Part shown: positions 31,827 to 42,566 of the stretch, in pieces | Layout: every line of letters begins with the position of its first letter | Position numbering within the stretch: position 1 is the first letter of the stretch | Origin: Symsagittifera roscoffensis | Lineage: Eukaryota > Xenacoelomorpha > Acoela > Convolutidae | Length of the DNA stretch: 64,000 nucleotides | Assembly: GCF_963678635.1 (NCBI RefSeq) | Contig: NW_026971179.1 | Location: 104,209-168,208, forward strand | Direction: 5' to 3' | Position numbers and translations under genes: made by a program | The notes under the pieces: generated by a model | Told to the model about the DNA's origin: nothing | Seen by the model: the letters and a program-made list of their open reading frames with translations, nothing else | Database searches by the model: none

Positions 31827-32381
31827 GTATACTAGAGTTTCTGGCCAAAAAAAAATTGGGAGACGTTCCTTCGAAGTCCGATCCCGTCACGATGATCACT
31901 CTCGCGGCCGCTGGATCTGCTCTGTCATACACTGCCAGTGTCTTGGCTAATTGAGCATTGCCACAGGGTTTCCCATATCTTGGGTCATCTGCCAACCTTG
32001 CACCCTCGTAAGCGGTGTCTGGAAATTCCATCTCCCTTGAATCCAGTAGCTTGTCCACCACCCTCAACTGTGCAGGAGTCGCCAATCTGATTCTGGCGAT
32101 ACTTGTTCTGTGCTTAGGTGGCTCCACTATGAGTCCCGGACTCCCCAGCAACTTGAGAGGTCTGTAATTTATCGGCCCCATGACTGATCTCATGGGAATC
32201 CCAGTCAGATCAGCCGTCTTCATCATTCTTGCTCTTGAGAAATGCGCTTCGTGGGCCTTTAGCCAGTCTACTCACTGGTGCCGACTCAAGTCCTCGCCTG
32301 CACTCCAAATCCTCCAGGTCCAAATCCTTCACTTTCTCCAAATAAGGCGTCCGACTTGCATCCGCTGTCTTCTCCACTCTC
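31723..32381 (-). pseudogene. Element III second SGNH-like domain, N-terminal part
   Basis: The frame 32226-31723 has TGIPMRSVMGPINYRPLKLL, RIRLATPAQLRVVDKLL, LAVYDRADPAAARVIIVTGS and DFEGTSP. The Gly-Ser-Asp-Phe stands at the end of a hydrophobic strand (RVIIVTGSDF), as block I of an SGNH fold would, and element II has KIMIVANSDF there. After about 31850 the frame runs out of register because of an A-run in the coding complement. The matching continuation is in the frame ending 30591. The domain probably spans about 32000-31270. Confidence 0.55.
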
Positions 32382-33342
32382 TTATCCTCTACCACTACCA
32401 CTGAGGAAACCACCTTGATGACTCCGCGTTGATGACTCCGCTTCTTCAGCTTCCATTGGCGTGGAACCCGGTAATCTAGTCCGGCTGCTTCTCGAGCTGT
32501 CTCTTGAGTTGACTCCCGCTCCCAGGCGACTGGACAGGGGTCTTGTGGCAAGGAAAGGGGGATTTGGGGGTGGACCGAATATGAATCGGGCCGTCTCAAG
32601 CAAGTCTGCCTCCAACTCATTTATGTGCCTCTGGAAGACATCATTCAACCACTCCATAGGCCTGTCGAATTGGATTTCATCTGAGGACGCATCCTCTGGT
32701 AAGGACCACTCCATCTGGTCGGCTACGTCCAACAATCTGGAGGACACTCCTTTGATGTATCTGCTTGATTATCTCGTTCAGGACCCGCACTTTCTCGTTC
32801 ATTTCCATCGCATGTTCGTCAGCCATCATATTGTTAGGGATGGTGCAAACGGTGAGTATGGCAGGATCCATCTGAATCCTCATATCCTCCAGGATGCAGC
32901 TCATTTTGTCGTGTAGTCTCATGACTTTCCTTAATTCCCCTCTGGACACATCATTGGTCCCCATCATTAGGGTCACTGTGTACATCTTAGTCATCCCTAC
33001 CATCTCGAGTAAATGCCAACATCTGCGGCGTTGCGGCTCCAGAGAAACTCAAGACTCCAGTCTGCCAGTGCGACTGGATCCGGGTCAGCACCCGTATCAG
33101 GCTGTCCCCTACAATCAGGTGAACTGCACCCTCCGGTATTTGTGGCTGTGTATAGTATTCAGCCCAAGACGCGTCATGGAAACAAGCCCTTCTCGCCCGC
33201 TGCGCCACGTTCCAATCCATGCGATTGTGCCTGTGGTATCTGCCCTCCGTGTTCTTCTTGTAGCTTGCGATCACCACGCTCCTGACCGGTTGATCTCTCC
33301 AAGTCGGGGGTACCTCCGCTCTAGATGGACTTTCGCGACTTC
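32210..33342 (-). pseudogene. Element III first SGNH-like domain, frameshifted, His lost
   Basis: Frame 33277-32987 carries GAVHLIVGDSLIRVLTRIQS, a clear block I Gly-Asp-Ser, and VLSFSGAATPQMLAF, like the block II Gly. After a frameshift, 33003-32677 has VTLMMGTNDVSRGELRK, block III Gly-x-Asn-Asp, and ILTVCTIPNNMMA. After another shift, 32747-32382 has DEIQFDRPMEWLNDVFQRH at the block V position, where element II reads DGIHFGSIKGQAWLNRVF, so the catalytic His is Gln here. SGNH enzymes cleave esters or related bonds with this Ser-Asp-His set. The part at 32620-32210 is a low-complexity link to the second domain. Confidence 0.7.
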
Positions 33343-34379
33343 TCAGCTGTAGCCTCTCGTGTAACTCTGCTGTAGCCTCTCGCCTAGACGCGACGAGCTC
33401 CCGCTCACCTGACTGCTGCTCGTGGTTGAGCTCGGGGTGTATCCCGGCAGTGCCACGTCCAACAACGGGCGTATCGGTTGAGTCGTCTCTGAACCGCGCA
33501 GGGAGGATGCTGATTCGGTTGGTATCAGTACTTCCAGCCCCTCGTTTATGTGTTCTTGAGGCGCACGGTCCAAGTTGAATCTTCCCTTCGACCTGGGAGC
33601 CTCATCCACCTCCATACGCGACTCTGGCCTTGAGCTCGCAACAGCTCGTTCCGTCGTCCTGGTTTCCTTTTGCTTTTGTTGGTCGAGCTCTCGTTGTCGC
33701 CTCTGAATCAATTCAAGTTCCGACTTCAACTGCTCGCAATTCGCCGCGTTCTCTCGCACCCTATGCTCTTGCTGGTGTTCTGCTTTCAACGTCTCAAGGT
33801 CACGACGCGCCTGATCCCTCTCAAGGATCGCCTGGTCCCTCTCCAGATTCGCTTGTTTTCTCTCGAGTTTCGCGCTATCCCGGTCAAGATTCGCTTTGTT
33901 CTTTTCCCTCTGCGCCCTCTCAAGTTCCCTCTTCAAGTTTCTGAGGTCAGGATACGTCTCTTCCGTTTGCTGGGCTCTCGTCTTAGAAGGTGGCCTGCTC
34001 GTGGACTGGCTAGCCGATCTCGCTAATTGTCTGACCCGCAATGGGAATTCTCCCGCGCCGTACTCAGTGTTGTTGCCTAATCCAGGATTCCTCGCCAAGT
34101 CGAATCCTCTTACCCTTTTCATCCACGTTCCAGGATAGCCATCTCGTCTGTTCCTGATTGGATATGCCTTCCGTGGTGTAGCCGACCATCAATCGGATTC
34201 CCTTCGGTCGCGGATTCCCTGCACTCACCTTGCTCCTCCAATTGCAGGATGGCATTCAACATCACTGCCATCCTCTCGTCCACTTGGGTGTAGTCCAGGT
34301 TCCTCAAGCGTCTGTACAGCTCATCGAGCGTCGGCCTCTTTAACGCCAGAGGCATGGACTTCCAAAATCGATCTGCCAT
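33343..34379 (-). CDS. Element III second frame, N-terminus with coiled coil
   Basis: The second frame seems to start at 34379 (MADRFWKSMPLALKRPTLDE). YRRLRNLDYTQVDERMAVML parallels YRRLMDRDFALENQEVVMLL in element II. A frameshift near 34120 leads to the frame 34122-33343 (259 residues): GFDLARNPGLGNNTEYGAGE, then a strong coiled coil at about residues 65-150 built of repeated LERDQA/LDRDSA/LERKQA heptad-like units, and a Ser/Arg-rich tail. Coiled coils here may drive oligomerisation. The C-terminal part leads without a real gap into the first SGNH-like domain. Confidence 0.65.
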
Positions 34380-34861
34380 TTTACACTTTCTAGATTATCT
34401 CGTGAATTACCGTACCAACTCGTGAATTACCGTACCAACTCGTGGATTACCGTACCAACTTGAGTACTTGAGAAATCCCTTCCGAATGTTTCTGATCGTG
34501 AACTCTGTTCAAGACTTTCTATTCTCTTTCCAATGAGTGTGTTTTAGTCGTCAACTTTGGTTTGATCAAATCAATCTGAAAGTAAAATCCACTTTTTAGA
34601 CTAAGGTGTCATATTCCTAACCTAAAACCCCCCATTATTTGTAGTTGAAACCTTGTCCCTCGATTCGTTTTACTAAAATAATTCAATTGGAAGTTTTTAA
34701 GAGCATGCAGATTCATTTAATGTTTTAGCACCGTCATTTTTAAATTATAATTGTCATGCCAATCACGTTAAAATCCATCTACCTGCCCCGAGGTCCCCAT
34801 GTACCCTTACTCAAGATCCACATGTACCCCCAACTCAAGACCTCCGTTGGGCACTCGTAGC
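34380..34861 (-). other. Spacer between Pol and the second frame of element III
   Basis: About 480 A/T-rich bases without an open frame lie between the end of the macrodomain frame (34862) and the start of the next gene (34379). It contains three adjoining copies of a 20-base unit at 34401-34460 (cgtgaattaccgtaccaact, third copy one change). Element II has a spacer of about 400 bases at the same place (51625-52022). How the second frame is expressed (internal promoter, splicing or reinitiation) is not visible from the sequence. Confidence 0.55.
34401..34460. repeat. Three tandem 20-bp units upstream of the second frame
   Basis: cgtgaattaccgtaccaact at 34401-34420 and 34421-34440 are identical; 34441-34460 differs at one base. 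The array ends 22 bases before the start codon region on the minus strand, so it sits in what would be the 5' untranslated or promoter region of the second frame. Confidence 0.85.
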
Positions 34862-35888
34862 TCAGGGGATACTCAAGTAGTACTTCTTGTGTAGGTGTAC
34901 CATTATCTCTGTTTCTGCGAAGACCACGTTTAGGATGGCATACAACTCCCTTGGGCTCAATTTGCCCCTGTTTGGGTCATAAACTGGCATCGAGACCTCT
35001 ATTATCCCTCTTTCAATCATGAAATCCCTCAGTCTCGTTAGTGCTAACATCCCGTGCTCAGGATCTATCGTATTCCTTTCATTGACCCTCGTCACTAGAA
35101 AGCACAGGTATTTACCCGGGACTTGTACCACTGATGGGGGAAGTGCAGACATTCCTCCCAGCCCCGGTCTCTGTCTGAACAGTCTCCACGTTCTGGTATT
35201 CTCTCTTGAAGTCGGTCTCCAGTCTCGATTTGAAGCCCATTTCCGCCGTTATACAGATCGCGCTAGTCCTGTCTGACAGAATGAAGTCGCTGTCCGTTAT
35301 TAGGATGTTCTCCGAGTATTCATTGGGGATTTCAAGTTTCGTTTTGAAATTTCGTCCTATGGTAGGTTCGGCTTCCTCCTCGCCCAGTTCTAGTCCGTTG
35401 GTCTCTCTTACTTCCCTGAGTTTTTTTATCATCAAATTTTTGGTGTGGATAAGTCCTACCCCCACTCCCCGGACAAAAATATTTATCGACGTCCCCGTCG
35501 ATGATGCTGGGTTTAAATTATCTGGTAGTATTTCGAGCGGCTTGTCGGTTGCTGTCCAACCGAAGAGGGGATCTTCCGTTTTCACGGGTTATTTTGCTGA
35601 CACGTCGACCTGCTGGATGCTTAGCCCTTCATCTTCCTCACTCTCGACATCACGCATCCACTCTAGTATTCTCAGGTTCGTGTTTTCCGTCCTCTCTATC
35701 TCGCTCTGCTCCAGATCTAATTCTTGTACTGGTCTGGAGTAGTCTTCCTTTGGGTAGTGTTCGCTGTCGTTGATGATTTGCCATTTATCGTTTGCCACCA
35801 ATTCGCCCACACCCAGTAACTCGTCGCCCAATTCAACAGGCCTTATCTTGTCAATCAAAAAGTCATCCCCGTACCTATTGTACCTCAT
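34862..35888 (-). pseudogene. Element III Pol C-terminal extension with macrodomain-like fold
   Basis: Frames 35888-35589, 35585-35112 and 35152-34862, separated by a stop and a frameshift. The first has NRYGDDFLIDKIRPVELGDE and NLRILEWMRDVESEEDEG, the second FVRGVGVGLIHTKN and SDFILSDRTSAICITAEMGF, and the third PGKYLCFLVTRVNERNTIDP, MLALTRLRDFMIERGIIEVS, MPVYDPNRGKLSPRELYAIL and a hydrophobic last strand. The order (Asp after a short strand, a G/S-x-Ala-like helix, YLVT strand, MP-loop-Gly, final strand) resembles TARG1/ALC1-type macrodomains, which bind ADP-ribose. The loop that should read I-G-C-G is YDPNRG here, so binding is uncertain. Confidence 0.6.
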
Positions 35889-37018
35889 GCCTGTCCGTTT
35901 ACGATTACCGCTCCTGGTTCCTGTCGCTTTCGGCAGGTCTGGTTCCGTCTACTTCGGTACCTCGTCCTGCTCCGGATCGTTCCAATCTTCCTCCACAAAG
36001 GATTCTGCCTCTGAATCCGCTTCTTTTTTTTTTATTTTCGTCCAAACTCAAGCCCTCGTTGCCATCGTTTTCTCTCTGGTGCCTTTTTCATTCACTCACA
36101 CGCTGGCTCCACAAGTAGGTACTCTAGTCCCTCCATGTTCTCCGGTACGCACCAGTCTTCTGGGGATGGGACATGAGGTTTCAAGTTTTCATAATGCGCT
36201 GCACGCCCCGTACTCAAGCGGTAAAACCGTTCCTGCTGGTGCACTTCCGTTATCATGAACGGTCCTCTCCATTTCTTGAGTAGTTTCTTTGTACCTTTGG
36301 GAGGTATGAAATTTTGGAAGACCCACACGTACTGGCCCACTGCATATGGTTTCGCTTGCAGTACCTTCTTATCTTATTTCTTGCGCTGTCTCATTTGTGC
36401 GTGCGCAGTATTCCTTCTGCAGAGCTCGTTTAATTCCTGCTGCCTCCTGATCGCTTCTTTCACATAAGCTTGAGGCGACGTCTTTTTACCTTCGTACTCC
36501 GGTTAAAATAATTTTAGGGGCATCGCTCTTTCCTTGCCCGTCAATATCATGAAGGGACTGATTCCTGTTGTTGAGTGCTGCGTACTGTTGTACGCTCCTA
36601 CCACATGCGGCAGATACTTATCCCAAACCGTCATGTACCTTGGCCTGGGGATGGTAGGTCGTTGAGTGCGCTTGAGCTATCTGATGTGAGAACTCTTCAC
36701 ATAGTGAAGTGATCTAAGAGACCGCTTCGTGAGATGATCTATTATGACTAGTATCTGGTTATATCCTGACTCTGTCATACAGACCTTTTGGTGGTCTATT
36801 TGCACGACTTCGTTGAACTCCGAGCTCTCGACGGACTTGAGTGGAAACTTCATCTTCCATGGGTCTTTCACTTGCAGGCATGCTAGGCATGCATTTACCC
36901 ATCTCTCGCAAGCTTTACTTAATCCTGGTCAATCAAACCTGTGAAGTATTCTCTGTTGCACCTTGTCTATCCCCTGGTGCCCCATTTGATCGTGCGATCT
37001 GAATAACACTTCGGTATG
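35889..37018 (-). pseudogene. Element III integrase, core deleted
   Basis: Reading down the minus strand: a zinc-binding segment near 37000-36880 (RSHDQMGHQGIDKV, then ERWVNACLACLQVKD), and the first catalytic block VVQIDHQKVCMTESGYNQIL (frame 36871-36677). The core then breaks near 36700: the stretch carrying the second Asp and the Glu is missing and only SHIR and the following pieces remain. Sequence resumes with an AYNSTQHSTTGIS block (36600) and the frame 36340-36092: QYVWVFQNFIPPKGTKKLLK, the GPFMITEVHQQERFYRLST C-terminal domain, and VPENMEGLEYLLVEPACE. Insertion activity is excluded for this copy. Confidence 0.75.
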
Positions 37019-38323
37019 TTACAACTGTGGCAATATGATTAAGTTATGCTTGTGCAATATCTTCTCCTCATCCTTTTTCTTGCACGCTACCACCCCATCA
37101 GCCGTGTGATACCCTAAATCCAATCTTTCTTTGTAGAACTGGATCAAGATCTTGTAGCTGTCTTCTTCCAGGTCCCCCTTCTCTTTGGATCCCGTCCGAA
37201 TCCATTTGGAGAGGTTACTTGTCATCTTGTCATTCTTTTGGGCCCTTATTAGATCTGAGAGCCTATATCTTGCCTTGACATGTTCCTTTAGTGCCATTAT
37301 CTGACCATTCATTTCCCCAGGGTTGTGGATGTAATCTTTCAGCTTAACGCACACTGTCCTTTTCATGATCTTTCTATCGTCCTCTGGCACCAGATTTGTT
37401 CTGACATTCGAGTTGCAAGATAGTTCCCTGAACGGTCTCCTCGATACTGCAATTTTCTCAAGTTCTTCACCTCCTCGCACTTCCTGCTGATCCAGGTTGT
37501 ATGTACCTGATGAGGGATCCGTATGCAGCTCCCTGTCGCGGTGTCTCATATTCTCTTCCGCCAGTATCATGCACAGACTATCTTGGTCGTCGCTGCTGCC
37601 CTCCGAATCTTCATCCCATTCTTCACACTCCCCGGACAATTTTTTTCTCCAACATCTTCTTCTTCTGTGGGCCACTCCCCGGACTCTTGACCCGTTCCAA
37701 GGTATTCAGCTTCCTCCTTAAACGCCACTTTCTTTTTCCTAACCCGAGTCCGCTCAAGTATGTCATCAGGGATTTTGTCCACCAGTGACTGCACAATTTC
37801 TTTCCCGTCAGGATTCCTCTCTTCTGAGGTGTTTTCGTCGCCGACTGTCTCACTCTTTCGCAGTATCGTGACTTCCGGGTCCTCCTTGCCCTTTCCTTCG
37901 ATCACGGGTTTATCATCTGCGAGTTTCTCGAGTAATCTCATCAAGTCCTCATCTATCTTTGCTTCTCCAGTTTCTACCTGGTTGAGATCATAGCCCTTCG
38001 CCTTGAGTGTCTCTCTCACAATTTTTGACTTGAGCATTATCCCTATCGGCATCCCTCGGGTCTTTTTCAAGATTTTTTTCTCTGGAGGCTCTTTTGGTAA
38101 TTCGGGGTGATCTTGTATCGGTTGGCCTGACTTGTCGAGCCATCTCGTGAGAGGACGTTTCCTTATCCATGAAGGAGAAGCCCTCTTTTATTTCTGGCCT
38201 ATTCGCCTCCCTCTGTTCCTGTCTCTCGTAGAACTCCGTCTTCTTACTCAAGCTATCGGAATTTTGATGTTTTTCCCTCGTTCTCTGCTCAATTATCATG
38301 TTGTACCCGTCCAGGCGAACTAT
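37019..38323 (-). pseudogene. Element III RNase H-integrase linker
   Basis: Frames 38299-37988, 38070-37567 and 37675-37019. It begins with KKTEFYERQEQREANRPEIK and FSFMDKETSSHEMARQ (frameshift), continues with VRETLKAKGYDLNQVETGEA, MRLLEKLADDKPVIEGK, TRVRKKKVAFKEEAEYLG and an acidic part. It ends with DSLCMILAEENMRHRDRELH, VCVKLKDYIHNPGEMNGQIM and KARYRLSDLIRAQKNDKMTS. It is the same ~390-residue acidic/basic linker as in elements I and II. The last frame ends in KHNLIILPQL, just before the integrase zinc domain. Confidence 0.65.
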
Positions 38324-38983
38324 CTACCTCCCAATGTAGCTTTGGTCCATTGAGTACGTCTTCAGCCAGCTGAGTGCCCTGTTGTCGACTCGCAGCTTGA
38401 ATGGCTCACTGCCTAGGTATGCTCTATATTTCTCGACAAAGGTAACCACCGCGAACATCTCCGCTTTCGGCGCCCCGTACTTCATTTCTGTGTCACTCAA
38501 GACTTTACTCCCGTATGCTATTGGTCTTAAGACTGTCCTCCCGTTCCAATCTTGTTCTTGACGGAGAATCCCAGAAATCGCGACTACCGACGCATCCGTA
38601 TCCAGCACGTACATCCCTTTCTCCGTTAGCATCCCTTACACTGGTGCCTCGCTCAACTCTTTCTTTATTCTCTGGAATGATTCTTCAGCTGCGTTGCTCC
38701 ACGTGAACTTCTTGCCTTTGTGTCTCATTAATTGTTGCATCGGGTATACTTTATCCGCGTAACCCTTGATGAATTCCCTGTAATAGTTCGCAAAACCCAG
38801 AAAGCTCATCAAATGGTGTTCCGTTTTTGGCGATTTCCAAGTTAGCACTGCTTCAACTGCATCTGGATCTGGTCTGATGCCGTGCCTGTCCACCATCCTC
38901 CCCAAGTATTTTATCGAATCCTTGAGTATTTCGCACTTTGATGGTTTGCACTTTCGCCCCGACCTTTTCATGCATGCAAACAC
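38324..38983 (-). pseudogene. Element III RT thumb and RNase H
   Basis: The frame 38983-38636 has KPSKCEILKDSIKYLGRMVD, SFLGFANYYREFIKGYADK and FTWSNAAEESFQRIKKELSE. After a stop at 38638-38636 the frame 38632-38324 carries RNase H: MYVLDTDASVVAISGILRQE, MKYGAPKAEMFAVVTFVEKY and KLRVDNRALSWLKTYSM. All acidic blocks of RNase H are present (Asp, Glu, Asp). The frame ends at 38324 with SYIGR and a stop where element II reads Trp. This follows the second copy of the duplicated protease-RT segment. Confidence 0.75.
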
Positions 38984-41900
38984 CTCATCCAGTCATTCGA
39001 TGTGATCTTCCAGTGTAGGCGTCGCTATTACCACGTCATCCACGTAGCACATTACCAGATTGCCATACTTCTTTGTCACACCTATCAATGCATGTGCCAT
39101 CAACCGTTGAAATGTAGCCGTGGCATTGCAAAGACCAAACGGCATCCGTTTCCATTGAAACAGCCCAACTCGCAGGCGAACCCTGTTTTGTCTCAGTCCT
39201 GCTTCCTCAACGGGACCTGGCAAAAGGCCGAACCTAAATCAAGAGTCGTAAGAAAATTTTATATCACCTAACTTCGAGAGGCTCTCATCAATCCTAGGTA
39301 TGGGATAGGCATCCTTCACCGTGACGGAGTTCAGGTACCGAAAGTCACAACAAAACCTCAATTGGTCGCCTTTCTTTTTGGCCATCACTACTCCACACGC
39401 CCACGGTGATTTGAATGGTTCTATCATGTCATAATCTAGTAGTGTCTCTATCTCTTTCCTACACGCATCCGATTTGTGTAGGGTCATGCGCCTCGCCCCC
39501 TCCCTGTGCGGTACCGCGGACTCCTCAAGCTCTATTTCATGTTCAACAAAATTACAACATCCAATGTCTGCCTTATGTCTCGAAAAAACTTCCTCGTTCC
39601 GTTCTAGTACGTCCTTGATGGCCTCGAGTTGTTCGTCCGTTACCTTACCCCTCAAGTGCTCTATTTCCGGTAAAACTGGTTTATCCATTTCCATCTCCTC
39701 TAGAGTTGGTCTTTCTGGGAAATTTGAACAGCTCGAAAATCCATCGTCTGTCTCTGACTTAAGTGATTTTACAAGACCTGATGAACCTTTTATTTTCTTC
39801 AATCGTCTCAAGATACAAATTTTGTCCCTATGATTGGGACAATCAATAACTTCATTCTGTTTGGGATTTTCAGTCATTTCATATCGAGTTTTCACGGCTA
39901 AAGCATATCCCAGCTTCCTTCCCCTTTGTATCGTGATGGGTATATCAAGAGTATTCAACAAGACACTGATGCAGAGGCCGCTCTTGGTTATCGAGAAGGA
40001 TCTTCCTAAAACAGCAGCACTTTGACTATTAGGATTTGGGATTATGCATACTGGCTTGTTATCACTTAGTTCATTATGGTTTTTCTTTCGTTAGCTTGCA
40101 ATTGCCGCTTCGTTCGCTTTCAGGCTCACCCTCCTACTCAAGAATACCGGTGCTTTATTTTCATTCGCCATTATTAAATTTACCGGTTTAATTGCGTACA
40201 TCCTATCCGGGTTCCGTATCCTGAAGATAGCATTGTTTAAATCAATCGTTACGTCGAAGTTCCTGATGAAGTCTCTGCCTAAAATGAATTGGTCAGACTC
40301 ATCTAGTTTTTCTACAACGAGAAAACTCATCCACAGGTTGCGTTCCCCAAGGTTTAGGGCTATTATTGGTGTTCTGCCTAGCACCCGCAGCGCCCCTTTG
40401 TTTGCAGCTAAAAGCCGTATTCTCGAGTCTATCAAATCATCCTCGATGAAACCCATTCGCTCCTAAGTTTCAATTGGTATAACACTCAAGACTGCTCCCG
40501 TATCAAGTAACCCGCGTAATTGAATCTTCTTGCCACATATGTCAAGCACGTGTGCTGATACATCTGCCTCCGTCACGATGTGCAACGCATCTTCTTCCAA
40601 CATGGCGCAGTGTCCTCCTTCTTTATTCTCTGGAATGATTCTTCCGCCGCGTTGTTCCACGTGAAGTTCTTGCCTTTGTGCCTCATCAGTTGTTGCATCG
40701 GGTATAACTTGTCCGCGTAGCCCTTGATGAACTCCCTGTAATAGTTCGCAAAACCCAGGAAGCTCATCAATTGATGTTCCGTCTTTGGCGATTTCCAAGT
40801 CAGAACCGCTTCTGCTGCATCTGGGTCTGGTCTGATGCCATGCCTGTCCACGATCCTTCCCAAGTATTTGAGTCCTTGAGTATCTCGCACTTTGACGGTT
40901 TTGCACTTTAGTCCCGACCTCTTCATACATGCAAACACCTCGTCTAGTCGCTCGATAAGGTCCTCCAGTGTAGGCGTCGCAATTACCACGCCATCCACGT
41001 AGCACATTACCAGGTTGCCGTATTTCTTTGTCACACCTATCAATGCGTGTGCCATCAACCGTAGAAATGTAGCCGCATTGCAAAGACCAAACGGCATCCG
41101 ATTCCATTGAAACAGCCCCAGCTCGCAGGCGAACCCCGTTTTGTCCCTGTCCTGCTTCCTCAGTGGGACCTGCCAGAAAGCCGATCCTAAATCAAGAGTC
41201 GTAAAAAATTTTGCATCACCTATTTTCGAGAGGTTCTCATCAATTCTAGGTATGGGATAGGCATCTTTCATCGTGACGGAGTTCAGATACCGAAAGTCAC
41301 AACAAAACCTCAATTGGTCGCCTTTTTTTTTGGACATCACTACTCCACACGTCCATGGTGATTTGGATGGTTCTATCATATCATACTCTAGTAAGGTATC
41401 TATTTCTTTTCTACATGCATCCGATTTGTGCGGGGTCATGCGCCTCGCCCCCTCCCTATGCGGTACCGCAGATTCCTCAAGCTCTATTTCATGTTCAACG
41501 AAATTACAATATCCACTGTCTGCCTTATTTCGAAAAACGTCCTCGTTCCGCTCTAGCACGTCCTTGATGGCCTCGAGCTGTTCATCTGTTACCTTACCCC
41601 TTAAATGCTCTATTTCAGGTAAAACTAGTTTATCCATTTCCATTTCCTCTAGTATTGGTCTTTCAGGGAAAATTGAACAACTCGATAGTCCATCATCTGT
41701 CTCTGACTTAAGTGACTTTACAAGACCTGGTGAACTTTTTATTTTATTCAATCGTCTCAAGAAACAAATCTTGTCCCTGTGATTGGGACATTCAATTATT
41801 TCATTCTCCTTTACATTTTCAGTCATTTCATATCGAGTTTTCACGGGTAAGGCATATCCCAACTTCCTTCCCATCTGGATTGTTATGGTTATGTCAAGTG

Positions 41901-42566
41901 TATTCAACAAGACACTGACGCAGAGACCGCTCTTGGTTATCGAGAAGGATCTTCCTAAAACAGCAGCACTTTGACTGTTTGGATTTGGAACTATGCATAC
42001 TTGCTTACTATCAATTAGTTCATTATAATTTTTCATCCGTAAGCCTACAATTGCCGCTTCGTTCGCTTTTAGACTTACCCTTCTACTCAAGAACACCGGC
42101 ACTTTATTCTCATTTGCCATTTTCAGATTTACCGGTTTAATTACGTACTTCCTATACGGGTTTCGAATCCTGAACATGGCATTGTTTAGATCAATCGTTA
42201 CGTCGAAGTTCCTGATGAAGTCTCTGCCTAAAATGAACTGGTCAGACTCGTCTAGGTTTTCCACCACTAGAAAGCTCATCCACAGGTTGCGTTCCCCTAG
42301 ATTTAGGGCTATTATTGGTGTTCTGCCAAGTACCCGCAGCGCCCCTTCGTTCGCAGCTGATAGCCGTATTCTTGAGTCTATCAAGTCCTCTTTGTCAAAA
42401 CCCATTCGTTCCCAAGTTTCGATTGGTATAACACTCAAGACCGCTCCCGTATCAAGTAACCCACGTAACTGAGTCTTTTTGCCACTTATGTCAAGCACAT
42501 GTGCTGACACGTCCACTTCCGTCCCGATGTGCATTGCATCTTCTTCCAGCATGGCACAGTGTCCAA
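38660..42566 (-). repeat. 1.95-kb tandem duplication of the protease-RT region
   Basis: 42566-40617 and 40616-38660 are direct repeats. The HCAMLEEDA protease-flanking sequence occurs at about 42555 and again at about 40605 (offset 1949), and the RIKKE segment ending RT occurs at about 40621 and 38663 (offset about 1958). Copies differ at several percent with different breaks: copy one has YVDG, copy two YVDD and a stop after IPIET. So the duplication is old or was formed between diverged templates. Confidence 0.85.
38984..40616 (-). pseudogene. Element III protease-RT, second copy
   Basis: From the duplication join at about 40616 on the minus strand: protease with LLDTGAVLSVIPIET (40525-40466) followed by a stop where copy one reads Trp, then frames 40456-40091, 39961-39239 and 39223-38993. 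These carry LDESDQFILGRDFIRNFDVT, RQLGYALAVKT-like and SETDDGFSSCSNFPERP segments, the RT fingers QLRFCCDFRYLNSVTVKDAY, and the intact active site VMCYVDDVVIATPT at about 39035. This copy keeps Tyr-Val-Asp-Asp, unlike the first copy, but has four or more breaks. Confidence 0.75.

Noticed and set aside
39415-39833. Plus-strand frames within 39415-40025 and 41273-41974
   Set aside because: Antisense to RT; they occur twice only because the region is duplicated.
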